Shown here piece by piece: positions 53,323 to 64,000 of a DNA stretch of 64,000 bases. The position numbers and the translations under genes were made by a program. The stretch lies in contig CM076196.1 in assembly GCA_038277395.1 (NCBI GenBank), positions 96,726,385-96,790,384 of the forward strand. Reading direction: 5' to 3'. Source of the stretch: Dryocosmus kuriphilus (taxonomy: Eukaryota; Arthropoda; Insecta; Hymenoptera; Cynipidae). Positions within the stretch are counted from its first letter, which is position 1, and every line of letters starts with the position of its first letter. The notes beneath the pieces were generated by a model, which worked only from the letters and a program-made list of their open reading frames with translations, was not told the origin of the DNA and made no database searches.

Positions 53323-54289
53323 TAAATTCTTAGCTTAGCCGATCCTATTTTAGAGGAGACTCAATATTCGACTGTGCTTGTTCGAAGGAAAACAAGCGCC
53401 TAGGGTTTTCACAGTCTTAGGAGCAAAAATATTAATTTTAAAAATCAAGTGACGTCAATGAAGGGTATCCGGACAAAAAGTCCGGAAGCACTGTAGAAGG
53501 AAATTTTTTCCCCCGTCGATGTACTGAATGTTTAATAAGTTCAATTGGAAAGTAATTAAGATTAATCAATCGAATATAGAATGCTTGACAATTTACAAGA
53601 GTTGAATTGTTATCAAGTCTAATCCAATTTGAAAGTTCTCCAATTTTCGCTTGTTCAAACTTTTTAATTTGCAATAAAAAAATTTGAAACTTAAAACTAT
53701 TTTCAATTTTAATTCATGATAAAAAATGTATATATATACATATATAGAACGCAGTCCGACTTTTCTTGTAGTTTTTCACTATTTCGTATATATTATATAC
53801 TTGGCGCCAAACGCACATAGCATTGTATTAAATGGAGGCCTGAGAGTAATAAGTCTACAATGAACGTAATAAATTAGGCCACCCATGAATTTATTTCGAA
53901 GGAGATTATGATCTCTGCAGGGAGCCGGCAAGAGCAGTTTGTCAACAATGTTGACACAGGTAATGCGTCAGGCGTACTACCCTGTGCTTAGAAGAGGGCG
54001 TACTAAGCTTGCAGTGGTAATAACGGAGAACGCATGAAAGAGCTTTTACAAACATAATTTTTTTTTTCAAATCTTGAAATTAGGCATCTGAATGTTGAAA
54101 AATTAGAATCTACGAATTCATACGATTACAGCTTTCTAAAATTTGCTTTCAAAAGTTTAAAATACATCATATTTTGTAAGTATCTCGTAAACTATACGAG
54201 ATATGTAAAAACTGATGAGATTTTTAGGTTCATCGTTAGAACGATACTGTAGATATATTATTTACTATTATTATAGTGTAGCTTTGCGA
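53323..54289. other. gene-free AT-rich interval
   Basis: A minus-strand frame at 53,674-53,438 (78 aa) has no recognisable domain. There is a TATATATACATATATA tract at about 53,730. Nothing else is supported. Confidence 0.5.
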
Positions 54290-55515
54290 ACTCAGAAGTT
54301 TATTGTCTCAGCTACCCAGAACCGCCACGCATCTCTATCCTGTGTATTCTCCATCCAGTTTAAGTAATCATGTCCTAGCTCTTTTAGATCGTGCCTTACG
54401 TTTTTCTCCCATCTGTTTCTCGGTCTGCCTAGAGGCGTGTTACTAATTGGTTTCCCTCTTAAAACTTGCGCCACTGTTCATTCGTTGCCCATTCTTGCAA
54501 CATGTCCCGCCCAGCTTAGTTTGCACGCTTTCATTAGTCTATTAATATTTACTGACCCGTAGAGAGCATGTAGCTCATCATTATTAAGTTTTCTCCATTC
54601 ACCAGTATCTACGTCCCTTTTTGGCCCATAGATTTTTCTAAGTACTTTATTTTCGAATACCCTAAACCTGTTCTTCTCTCCTTTCGTTAGCGCCTATGTT
54701 TCGCACCCATACATGAGGACCGGCATTATTATCGTTTTGTAAATTCTGCTTTGATGTTTCTAGATAACGATCGCGATTTTAATCATGTATTTGTTGCATA
54801 GCAGCACCCATTGCCAGCGTGCAGCCGCCTTTTGATTTTCGTTTTAACGTTATTGTCGCTAGTTATAATAATCCTGAGGTATTTAAACTCATTAACTCTT
54901 TCAAATTTCATATTTTCGGCCATTAGATCCCCATCTTCATTGCTTTGTCTTGATCTGTCAACGGTCAAATATTTTTTTTCGATTCGCTAACTTCTAAACC
55001 TATTTCCTTGGCTTTTGTGATCAAGATTTCTGCATTTTTAGCTACCGTTTCTTTATCATCCCCGAGTAAGTCGAGATCATCGCATATTCCAGAATTTTTA
55101 TTATCCCATTGAGGGTAGCACTGGATGGATTCGTTTGTACTTATCTGACCACGTATTCTAAAACTTAGTTGAAAAGGATGCACGAAAGCGCATCGCCCTA
55201 TTTCAGGCCATCGCGGATCAAAAACTCTTCAGATAAACTTCCGTTTACGCGTATTCTACCCCTATTGCCGCTTAAGCAAACTTCGATAAGTCTAACTAAC
55301 TTCCTTCGTACACCCAAGAACTCCAGAATCCAGTACATTCGTGCACGTATAATAGTCATAAGCTTTTTTGAAGTCGACAAATAGCTGATGTATTGCTTTA
55401 TTAAATTCCCATTTCTTTTCTAACAGTTGTCTAATTGTAAACATTTGATCGCTTGTAGACCGGTTTCGGCGGAATCCACGCTGGTAATCCCCAATGATTT
55501 CCTCAGCAAAAGGGT
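54290..55515 (-). pseudogene. non-LTR retrotransposon RT to C-terminus (decayed)
   Basis: Minus-strand pieces in order: EEIIGDYQRGFRRNRSTSDQ near 55,500, LFVDFKKAYD near 55,380, RILEFLGV-like text and CLSGNRGRIRVNGSLSEEFL (55,380-55,198), CDDLDLLGDDKETVAKNAEI (55,183-54,965), NEFKYLRIIITSDNNVKTKI (54,968-54,783), and the C-terminal RPRNRWEKNVRHDLKELG (54,474-54,292). The active-site Tyr-Ala before DD reads Cys, but both Asp are kept. This is a LINE with the C-terminal end common in RTE/Jockey-like elements; the clade is uncertain. The 5' part is missing beyond 55,515. Confidence 0.82.
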
Positions 55516-56356
55516 TAGTCTACTTAACTGTAGATATATAAATATTTTAATACATAAATCGTGACAAATAAATATATGCAGGTAAATAAATAAACAATAT
55601 TCGGTAGCGCAAAAAGGGATCAGTTTTATGAAGGCTTTGTGACAGCCAGACCTTTCTTAACTGCCATTTTCGTATTTCCCATTCCTTAAGGTTAGACCGC
55701 CATAAATTAACTCATAAAAAAAGAATCCAAAGGCACTCAGTCAATCTCTAGAGATGAAATCATTCAAATCGAGACTGAAAACTCACTGAAATTTGTCTGA
55801 CCTGGCCTGAAATTTTCATCTTGAGATATTCCTGAGATTTTCTTTCGGCTGGGTTTGTTGCTCAGTTTTTCCGATGTAATTTACATGGGAAATTTTAAAC
55901 CTATGTTGCGACCTCTAAATATTATTAGATTGAACTAAAATTTGCTGGACATATTTTTCTCGTGTTTTTTATTATAACATTAAGCCTTTTCCCTTTCAGT
56001 GGTGTATTGTCACGAAATTATCACCAGGGAGCGTAACATTTTAAGTGGATGAAAATGAAGACCACGATGGTTAGAATTCGCTAACATTGTTGAAGGCAAA
56101 AATTGTGAAATAAAAAACAACCTTGAATTAGGTTGAGTGTTCGTAAAATGTAGAATATGAAGGTCAATGAGATGCAGAAGGTTTCAAATCATAAAAACGG
56201 AATAATATCAGAAACCATGATATAATTAGTAAAAAACGTAGAAATGAAAGTAATCTGCCTTAAAATAGAGAGGAACAGGGATGGCAAACCCCTGCCTCCA
56301 TTTTGCTGGAGAGTAACTGGCTACCCTTAATTTGGAAATGATCATCTTGTGAACTA
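55516..56356. other. gene-free interval
   Basis: AT-rich sequence without open frames of interest. CATTAAGCC-TTTCCCTTTC at 55,978 resembles CATTAAGCCATTTCCCTTTC at 9,187, so a small dispersed repeat is shared with the LINE region near 9.2 kb. Confidence 0.45.
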
Positions 56357-57501
56357 CAGTGTGTCACGTAAGAGCGCAGTGGCGATTATTCGCAGCCGGT
56401 AAGTCGTAGCGTTGTAATTTTTCTTTCTAATGTAGAGGAAACCGTTGCGGATTTCGCAATCCCATCAGTAAGATGTCTAGTCTTCCTTAGCATCGATATT
56501 TGCCTGGCAGCTCCGAGGTATGCTTCCGACAAGATTTTCGGTGTCTTCTTTCGGGAAAGGCTTCGAAATTTTTCGAATTTGTCGAGAGAGCTAATCCAAA
56601 TTGCAGGGCCGGCTTTTACGAAGCTTCAGCTTGATTAAAGCCCAAACGTGTTCGATTGGATTTGCATTGAGTGACTGAGACGGCCAATTCAAAGTGTCGA
56701 TGCTTTTTTGCTCTTTACACAATTTGCACGCTTTACTCCGGTGTCTTAGATCGTTTTCCTCTTGAAAGTTTCTATCCTCCGTTTTTTTCTTACACCAGAG
56801 TTCAGCAGTCGATAGCAAAGCTTTCTGGTAAATGTTGTTCATTGTTTCGGCGTTCAAGTTTTCTTTAAACAGATGCAAAGTCCCGAAACCCGTTTCTGAA
56901 AGGCACCCCCAAACACGAATCTTCATAGAGTGTTTTACGGTCCGTTGGAGCAATCTGCTTGCGGGATTTGTCGAGATATGTTTAGCTCTCGAAAATGCCA
57001 AAAAAAAAATGCTTCGTCAGTGAAGCCACGAGACGTTTCGTACCGTGATGTGTTTTTCACGCAGCAATAATTTGAGAAATGTGCTCTGATATTTAACGTT
57101 ATTATCGCGCAAATGCCAACGATTGTTTCATGAGATATTTTCACACCTTTTTCCCTTAATTTTTCGACCCCTTCACGCAGAGTCAAGGCCGGATATTTCG
57201 AAAACAGAGCAAGAATAATTTTTTCGTCTTTATCCAAAACTTTGCCAACATACCCACGATTCGGAAAGTTACCGCAATTTCTTACTTCCAAGAACCTATT
57301 TGCCCGCACTTAGTGACGAACTTCCGCAAAATTTTCATGTATTTTGCGGCAGCTGCATGTGACATTTTGTGTCTTCGTTGGTGAAAAAAAAGAAAAAAAG
57401 CTGTCAAAACGGCAAGAGTATTTTTCTTGAAAAAAAAAAATTACAAGGCAACAACTTACTGGCTGCGGATAATCGCCGCTACGCTATTACATGACAGACT
57501 G
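56357..57501 (-). mobile_element. Tc1-like transposon, 1,145 bp, TA duplication
   Basis: The ends are inverted repeats of about 70 bp: CAGTGTGTCACGTAAGAGCG on the left and CAGTCTGTCATGTAATAGCG on the right (minus). They continue through GGCGATTAT-x-CGCAGCC. TA flanks both ends (56,355-56,356 and 57,502-57,503). The size, TA duplication and encoded protein fit the Tc1 group. Confidence 0.92.
56591..57309 (-). pseudogene. Tc1-like transposase (inactivated)
   Basis: The minus-strand frame 57,309-56,935 has the N-terminal DNA-binding half (SKYPALTLREGVEKLREKG) and then, after a shift, the catalytic half 57,001-56,591. The first Asp lies in GFTDEAFFFW. The second-Asp motif, usually containing DND, reads QEENDLRHRSK, an Asp-to-Glu change at the catalytic position. 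The third acidic residue is in ANPIEHVWALIK. The shift and this change make it inactive. Confidence 0.88.
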
Positions 57502-59149
57502 TATTAGCGGCAAAAGATTCAAATGTACGTCATTTTAAAGGTCCTTTATGCCCTAAATCGTGTTTTATGCATTTTTACTTAACTTTTAATCGGAAGAAAC
57601 AATCCATGCAAGTGTTAAAAAATCGTGTTAATTTACAGTATATTGTTGATTAACAATATACACAACGGTCAGTAGATAGTCTAAACTTGTTTTGGCCGCA
57701 GATTCCGTTACCGACATTACGGCCCGTAAATGAATTAAAACTTTATGATAATATCTCTGAAGAACCGTAAGGCATACGTTGAGTGATCTCCGATTTCATC
57801 CACAAATGGATTGTTTAAACATTCTACTATTATGACGTCACTCATCCGACCTCATTTCTTTGATATTTTTAATAACAAATTCCTTATCGATTTTCCCTTT
57901 GATATTTTCCGAGAGGAAGCTGACATCATGTTTTTTCAAATAATTTGATCTAAGAAAACGTAGGCATACGTCGGACGGTCTTTGCTTTTATCTATGAATT
58001 CTGTAAATATCAAAAGGAAATCCGTAAGGAATTAGTTAATGAAAAAGCAAAGAGATAACTGGAGATAAGTGATGCATACCTATGGAATATATCATAGATA
58101 TAAACATTTAATTTGTTAATAAAATCAAAGACTGATCAACGTATTTTCACGATAAACTACTGCAATGTAATTTTATTAAATAATTGTTGAAACTCATCTA
58201 TCAGTAAAGATCAGAGGGAGAACCACTAAGGACTTTATTATTAAAACTACTAATAAAAAAGATGAAGTTAGGTGAGTGAAAGAAATAACTGGAGATGAGC
58301 GATGCATACTTATGGATCGTATAAACATTTAGTTTGTTGATCAAATCAAAGACTGATATACAAAAGATCATTTAAAGTCTTTTCCAAATATTTTTGAGAT
58401 ATCTAATAATATGATTTTCAACATTTCTCATTGCGTTGCATGATTTTAGATATTGAAAGGAGGGTGTCATATTACCAGCTCTTGACGTCACATACTTTCA
58501 AATCAGATTACTTGCATTATATTTATTATTAAAGTTCATTTGTCGCGTAAAGATTAAAAGAAAGAATTCATAAGAAATTTGTTTTTGAAACTAACAAAGA
58601 TATTACGTCAGATGAGTGACGCACAGCTATGAAATGTTTAAACAATTCATTTCTTGGTAAATTTTAAGACCAAACAACTTTAGGCTTATGTTTTTTGTTA
58701 AATTCTTTGAAAATATGACGTCAGCTTCCTGTCAGCAAATATCAATGAGAAGTCCGTTAAGGAACTAGTGAATGAAAAAGCAAAGAAATAGTTGAAGATG
58801 AATGATGCATACTTATGGAATATATAAACATTTAATTTTTTGATAAAATCAAGGACCGATAAACATAAGTCTTACGTTTTGCGCAATTCTTTAAAAATAT
58901 TATAACATATCCCTAAAATGTTATAACATAGTTTTAAAATGTGTAAATAATGTGTTTGTCAGTAAAAATCAGAGGTGAACCGATAAGGAATAGGTTACTC
59001 AAAATCTTCGATATATAAAGAGAGGACAGCCTAATGCACATATATAGACGTATGGTAACGTACATAAAAATGATGTAAATTGGCAGCACGGAATCGAGTG
59101 TGAACTCTAGTAAAATAAACTTGAAATGAGAAATAGTCAAGTTGACTAT
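57502..59149. repeat. degenerate dispersed/tandem repeat block
   Basis: The phrase AGAGATAACTGGAGATAAGTGATGCATAC...ATAAACATTTAATTTGTTAATAAAATCAA-like recurs near 58,050, 58,285 and 58,775, with variable spacing (about 240 and 490 bp). TGACGTCA-containing phrases lie between them (57,833, 58,483, 58,718). Inverted or partial copies appear near 57,770-57,960. There is no coding frame. The unit boundaries are unclear. Confidence 0.6.
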
Positions 59150-59186
59150 AATATACCATACTAAACTATACTATACTATACTATAT
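59150..59186. repeat. (ACTAT)n microsatellite
   Basis: ACTATACTATACTATACTAT with imperfect flanks. Confidence 0.85.
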
Positions 59187-60502
59187 GGTGTAGTGGGTGA
59201 AAAAATTATTAGATCTAAACATTTTAATCTGCACTTTGGTTTCTGATATAATGATAATTTGATGTCACTTGAGCAGGCTTAATTAAAGGACTCACACATC
59301 TCATTTTAATTCAAAACTCTACATTTATTGTACTGAAAGAACTTAACGTGTACACCGATCAACGTCTTTAATGAAACAGCTTGAATGAATGAAAGACATT
59401 ATAGTTGGAGCTACTGCAGAAGATTTGTGTGTTTCATAAAAAAGTACTTATTACGCTTACAAATCACTTCAAATTTGAACTTATCAAAAGAAATGTACAA
59501 TATTGAGTAACATGAAAAAAGAACGATTGCATACTTAGTGCTATGCTGAGTCTATTTTTTTACATTCTCATCTCAATGAGGTGGTATTAGTTTATGTGAA
59601 AACTGACTTTCGCGGATTTCATCAAATATGCGCGTTTTGAGACCCCCTGAGTGAGAAAAAATGGTTTTTACGACGGTGTCTGTCGTTGTCGTTGTCGTCG
59701 GCGTCTGTTACTGCAATAACTTTTGAAAGAATCATCAGATTGGATTGCGCTTTGGCACACTTCTTCAAAGTCCAAAAAGAAAGGACGAGTTCGTTAACCA
59801 GCGGTTTTTGACCAGTGGTTATGGTTTTATCCATCAAAAACGGTTTTCACAAAGTCAAAAAATAAATTTTCCGGCTAAACATGCGAGATACAAAAAAAAC
59901 TGTAGAAAGTAAAATTGTTCATCTCAAAAAAGTCTACAAATCTTACTTTAATCATTTTTTGATAAAATGCACGGTTTTTGTTTTAATCGAGAAAACATTA
60001 TTAAAAATAAAAAATTGTGTTTCCTTGCCAAAATATTCAAGATAGGAAAAAATGATAAGAAATTAAGTTGTTCAACTCAAAAAGATCTACAAATTTTATA
60101 CAAACCATTTATCGACAAAATGCATGGTTTTTGTTTTAATAGAGAAAACGTTATTAAAAATAAAAAATTCAAATTTCCCACCAAACTATGCAAGATATGA
60201 AAACAATGATAATAAATAAAGTTGCTGACCTTAAGAAGGTCTACAAATTTGCTCTCTATAATTTTTTTGAACAGATGCGTAGTTTTTGAGTTATTCGTAA
60301 AATATGTTATTAAATACAAACAAATCCACTTTTCAGCAAAACTATGCGAGATAAGAGAAAATACTAAGGAGCAGAATTGTTGTTCACTTTAAAAGGATCT
60401 ACAAATTTGCCTTCTATGATTTTTTTGTAGAGACGCATAGTCTTTGATTTATTCGTGAAGTATGTTATTTATCATAAAGATATGCACTTTTTTGCCAAAC
60501 TA

Positions 60503-61463
60503 CACGGAAAAAAGAGTGTTTGAGTAAATGGCAGTAATTACTACTATTTTTGTTGCGAAAATCAATATAAGTGTTAAAAATTACTATTTTTATTTTAAAT
60601 TTTTGCCACTTACTCGTGATTACTATATAAATGATAACTTGCGACAAAAAAAGTAGCTTAAAATACAATTTGCATTTTGATTTTTTGACACTTTCTCAAG
60701 ATTACTATTTAAATCATAATTCTAAGCCAATAAAATAGCTGAAAATACCATTTACATAAAGTAACGAAATATGTCAAGTAATGAAAACTACATTTCTTAG
60801 CGGTTTTGACTAAACGGAATGTCAAAAATTACCATTTGAAGATCGTACTCTCCGGCGTTAGTTTTAAATAGTAAGGGTCAACTCGAAGACGAGTCAAAAA
60901 GTACCATTTAGAAATAGTAAAATGGTATTTCAGCGAAAAAGCTTGGCTGAGATTTTGTCCACAAAGTGCAAGCGGTTAAATAGATCAGTCGGTTAGTGCG
61001 TGCGTATTAGGTTTTAGGATGGTTAGGTCGGGGGTTCGAATCCCCAGCGAGTGCCATTTTCCGAAGCGTTTGGGCGTGCGATTATATGTGTAAGAGACCG
61101 TGCACGTGATTGTGTAATTTGAAACATAAATTAAGTGCAGTGATTATATTAAAAACAATTTTTTTTGTAAATTTTTCGTTATATTACATTGTTAAAAACC
61201 GGTCGGATCCCGACTATTTGTATCCGGGATGCGACCGTGTATAGCCTGGCCGGATTCCGGATACAAGCAGGGCAACCCGGCCGGGATTCGAAATTACGTT
61301 GTGAATTTTACCATTTGAAGTAGTACTCTTTTATTCTGAATCGCTTTTTTTTCAGAAATAGTAAAAGCTGCTAAATGACTTTTCAGAGTTCAAATCAGCC
61401 ATTTCAAAATAGCACTCTTTGCTCTGATTTCGAATTACATTGTGCCATTTACTTTTTTGCGTG
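60503..61463. mobile_element. 961-bp TIR element with TA duplication
   Basis: The ends CACGGAAAAAAGAGTG and CACGCAAAAAAGTAAATGG (minus) are inverted. The element splits a phrase that is continuous elsewhere in the repeat block (GCCAAACTATGCAAGATATG), and TA flanks both ends. The interior repeats ATTACTATTT and ACCATTT phrases and has no long frame. It also carries a tRNA-like segment at 60,971-61,055 and a GGATCCCG/CCGGGAT-rich hairpin region at 61,199-61,287. Confidence 0.72.
60971..61055 (+). other. tRNA-like segment with A and B boxes
   Basis: Contains TAGATCAGTCGGTTAGTG (A-box-like) and, 42 bases on, GGGGGTTCGAATCCCC (B box GGTTCGAATCC within a perfect T-arm-like stem). Spacing is longer than in an ordinary tRNA without a long variable arm, and I cannot fold a clean cloverleaf. 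It could be a SINE head or an RNA polymerase III promoter captured by the TIR element rather than a working tRNA gene. Confidence 0.55.
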
Positions 61464-62754
61464 TATATGCAAGATATGAGAAAATACTAAGGAGAATTGT
61501 TCACCTTGGAAAAAGCTACAAATTTTATTTATAAGACTCATCGTTTTATTTTTAGGAATCAAAAACCTGCATTGTGAAAATTTGAAAGATCACCAAAAAA
61601 CTTTACTAATCTGCAATGGATTTAAAAAAATTAATTGTTAAGCGCGAAGCGCGAGTGTCGTGATGAGAAGGTATTCCTTAAGGTCGATAAAGCCTTAAGT
61701 AAAATAATTTCTTTTGTAATTTTTTACATTCTCATCAGCGAAGGTATTAGATTTATGTAAAATTTGACCCTGGCAATTTTCATAAAATCTCCACGTTTTG
61801 AGACTCTCTGATTTAGAAAAAAAACGGTTTTTTTAAAAATTATTTTCATTTTTTCTTTCATTTTTACGTTCTCATCTCAATGAGAAGGTATTAGTTTTAT
61901 GCGAAAAATGGCCTTAGCGGATTTCATCAAATCTTCACGTTTTGAGACCCCCTGAGTGAGAAGAAACGGTTTTTACGACGGTGTCTGTCTGTTGTTGTTG
62001 TCGTCGTCGTCGCTATCGGCGTCTGTTAGAGCGATAACTTTTGAAAGAATCATCAGATTGGATTGCGCTTTGACACATTTCTTTAAGGCGTAAAAAAGAA
62101 AGGACGAGTTCGTGAACCAGCGGTTTTTGACCAGTGGTTATGGTTTTATCCATCAAAAACGGTTCGCGCAAAGTCAAAAAATCGATTTTCCGGCTAAAAT
62201 GGTTTTTGTTTTAATCTAGAAAACGTTATTAAAAAACAAAAACTGTGGTTTCTTGCCAAAATATTCAAGATACGAGAAAAAATATAATAAACAAAGTTGT
62301 TCAACTCGAAAAGATCTACAAATTTTGTATTACCGATTTTTCGATAAAATGCATAGTTTTTGTTTTAATCGAGAAAACGTTATTAAAAATAAAAAATTCA
62401 GATTTCCTGCCAAACTATACAAGATACGAAAAAAATGATAATGAACAAAGTTGTTCACCTCAAAAAGATCTCCAAATTTGCTTCCTATCATTTTTTTGAA
62501 CAGACGCGTAGTTTTTGAGTTATTTGTGAAATATGTTATGAAAATATAAAGAAAACCACTTTTCAGCAAAACTGCGAGATATGAGAAACTAGTAGCAAGC
62601 AAATTGTTCATCTTGGAAAGAGCTACAAAATTTATTTATAAGACTCATCGTTTTACTTTTAAGAAACAAAATCCTGTATTCCTTAAGGGCGATGGAGCCT
62701 TAAGTAAAATAATTTCTTTTGTAATTTCTAATTTAAAGGTTTATACGGGCAGAT

Positions 62755-63560
62755 TTTTAAATTTCATTTACTGTAAATAATTCTTTTGTCTAATTTGGCG
62801 CATAAACTTTTCAAAATCGTTTTTATATTTACTAAAGAGGGAGAGGAGTTAGGAGGTTGTAGTTAAATAAAATACTCAAAATTTGGCATTCAAAAATTTC
62901 AAACCTTATGTAAATCATCAGTTAGAAAATCTAAAACTTATACTAACCAAAATGAGTGTGGGCGAAAGAAAATAGGAAGTAGATATACATTTCCAAAAGT
63001 ATATTTCATAAACAGGTACTTGCTACGCTTAAAAATCACTTCAAATTTAATTTATCAAAAGAACTATAGAATATTGAGTAATGGAAAAACTATTGCATAC
63101 TTAGTGCTATGCTGGATCTATTTTTTAAATTTCATTTACACTAAATAATTCTGTTGTTTAATTTGTAAACAGCCTTTTCAAAACCTCTTTTATATTTACT
63201 GAGGAGGAGGATTTAGTTAAATAAAATATTTAAAATGTTGGATTCAATTATTATTATTACAAACCTTAGACCTCTTACATTTTATAATAACTAAAATGTG
63301 TGTGGGTTAAAGAAATTAGGAAGTAGATATACATTTTAAAAATTCCTTTTATAAACGAGTACTTATTACGTCTAAAAATCACTTCAAAGTTAATTTATTA
63401 ATAGAACTATAGAATATTGAGTAATAGAAAAACTATTGCATACTAATGCTGTATCTATATTTTAAATTTCATTGACACTAAATAATTCTGTTGTCTAATT
63501 TGGAGCACAACCTTTTCAAAATCGATTTTATATTTAATAAATCGATGGTGATGATGATAG
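62755..63560. repeat. tandem repeat of about 350 bp, three copies
   Basis: The phrase TTTTAAATTTCATT-AC-x-TAAATAATTC recurs near 62,755, 63,122 and 63,467. Each copy also has AAATCACTTCAAA and AGAATATTGAGTAATGGAAA, and ends near CATACTTAGTGCTATGC. A further partial copy lies at about 59,430-59,560. Copies differ by substitutions and small gaps. Confidence 0.75.
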
Positions 63561-64000
63561 TTTTCGTCAGTGTTTTAAATACGAAAGTAATTAGCGATGT
63601 TGATAAATACTTCTGACCTTTTATTCAACAAATATATATTTGGGACGTTTCGAAGTCTAAACGACTTTCCCCTCAGGCAAAAATCATTGCTTAAAACATT
63701 CTACAATTCCAATATGTTTTTTCATTAAAACAAAATTTAAATTCAACATTTCATTGGCTGGTTCTGGAATAATATCAATTTATAAAATTCTGAACTTTGT
63801 AAGATTAAAATGACATGTGTTTCTAAAAAGTGAGGTTAAAAAGTTTTTTTGTGAAATTACTTGCATACTGTTGATTCAAAAGTTAGATTAATAGTACAGC
63901 TTGGTATATTGTCAGTTGAAGATTGTTGTAAAAACATTTTTTTGACTTTTTTTTACAATTTTTAACGGAAAAAGACAAAAAAATACAATTGGATTAAATA
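63561..64000. other. unassigned terminal interval
   Basis: Contains TTTGGGACGTTTCGAAGTCT followed by AAACGACTTTCC, a phrase with an internal near-palindrome (GTCTAAACGAC) that looks like the end of a dispersed repeat. The rest is AT-rich. No gene is visible. Confidence 0.35.

Larger units (their letters stand above)
59420..62720. repeat. large tandem duplication with 155-bp subrepeats
   Basis: The block starting CGTTTTGAGACCCCCTGAGT at 59,634 recurs at 61,938, including the GTC-rich stretch and ATCATCAGATTGGATTGCGC. Within each unit a subrepeat of 147-159 bp (AAAATGCA-x-GGTTTTTGTTTTAAT, then AGAAAACGTTATTAAAAAT) occurs near 59,961, 60,113, 60,268 and 60,427, and again near 62,198, 62,342 and 62,498. 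The first unit is interrupted by the TIR element at 60,503-61,463. A partial third unit lies near 61,740-61,860. No gene is present. Confidence 0.75.

Noticed and set aside
1..64000. CRISPR arrays, bacterial operons or phage genes
   Set aside because: No regularly spaced short identical repeats with unique spacers and no prokaryotic gene organisation; introns and animal-type transposons point to a eukaryote.

Overview
This looks like one stretch of an arthropod (probably insect) nuclear genome, AT-rich and dominated by transposable elements. The lineage call rests on three coding exons of a KANK-type gene, on a mariner and a Tc1-like element, on LINEs resembling the R4/Dong clade, and on Ty3/gypsy-type elements. 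I see no bacterial operon, CRISPR array or rRNA gene. A hymenopteran host is possible but is only an impression.

Layout. 1-5,385: decayed minus-strand gypsy copy A, running off the left edge. 5,386-7,100: unassigned sequence with a 39-bp tandem repeat. 7,108-8,661: a fold-back element related to FLYWCH/Mutator-like transposons; both arms carry a histone-type 3'-end stem-loop. 8,868-12,760: head-on fragments of one APE-type LINE, ended by a 0.53-kb MITE. 13,500-22,235: several R4-like LINE copies of two families (called A and B here), next to (ATT)n tracts. 22,327-26,622: a minus-strand LTR element with two LTRs but apparently without a polymerase region. 27,430-29,265: a second R4 family A copy split by a 638-bp MITE with a perfect 8-bp target duplication.

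29,656-36,397: three plus-strand exons of a KANK homologue (coiled coil plus the repeated TRDVGV-like region). The intron between the first two holds a 3.4-kb inverted-repeat insertion and a 1.32-kb mariner. No ankyrin exons were found downstream, so the rest of the window may be KANK intron or may lie beyond a broken gene.

36,506-53,322: a very large inverted repeat with arms of about 1.5-1.65 kb, 13.7 kb apart. Each arm carries a satellite of about 162 bp. Between the arms lie two small minus-strand ORFs of unknown function, a complete but mutated gypsy copy B (40,665-49,025, two 363-bp LTRs), a 1.25-kb element with 35-bp terminal inverted repeats, and a degenerate GGATAG-type repeat. The right arm is split by a dimeric tRNA-derived SINE flanked by one target duplication.

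54,290-64,000: a minus-strand LINE remnant, a 1.15-kb Tc1-like element with TA duplication, then tandem and dispersed repeats. Nested in the repeats is a 961-bp TIR element carrying a tRNA-like promoter.

The only confident host gene is KANK. Almost everything else is a defunct mobile element. All comparisons were made by eye, so boundaries are approximate unless fixed by a target duplication or an LTR pair.
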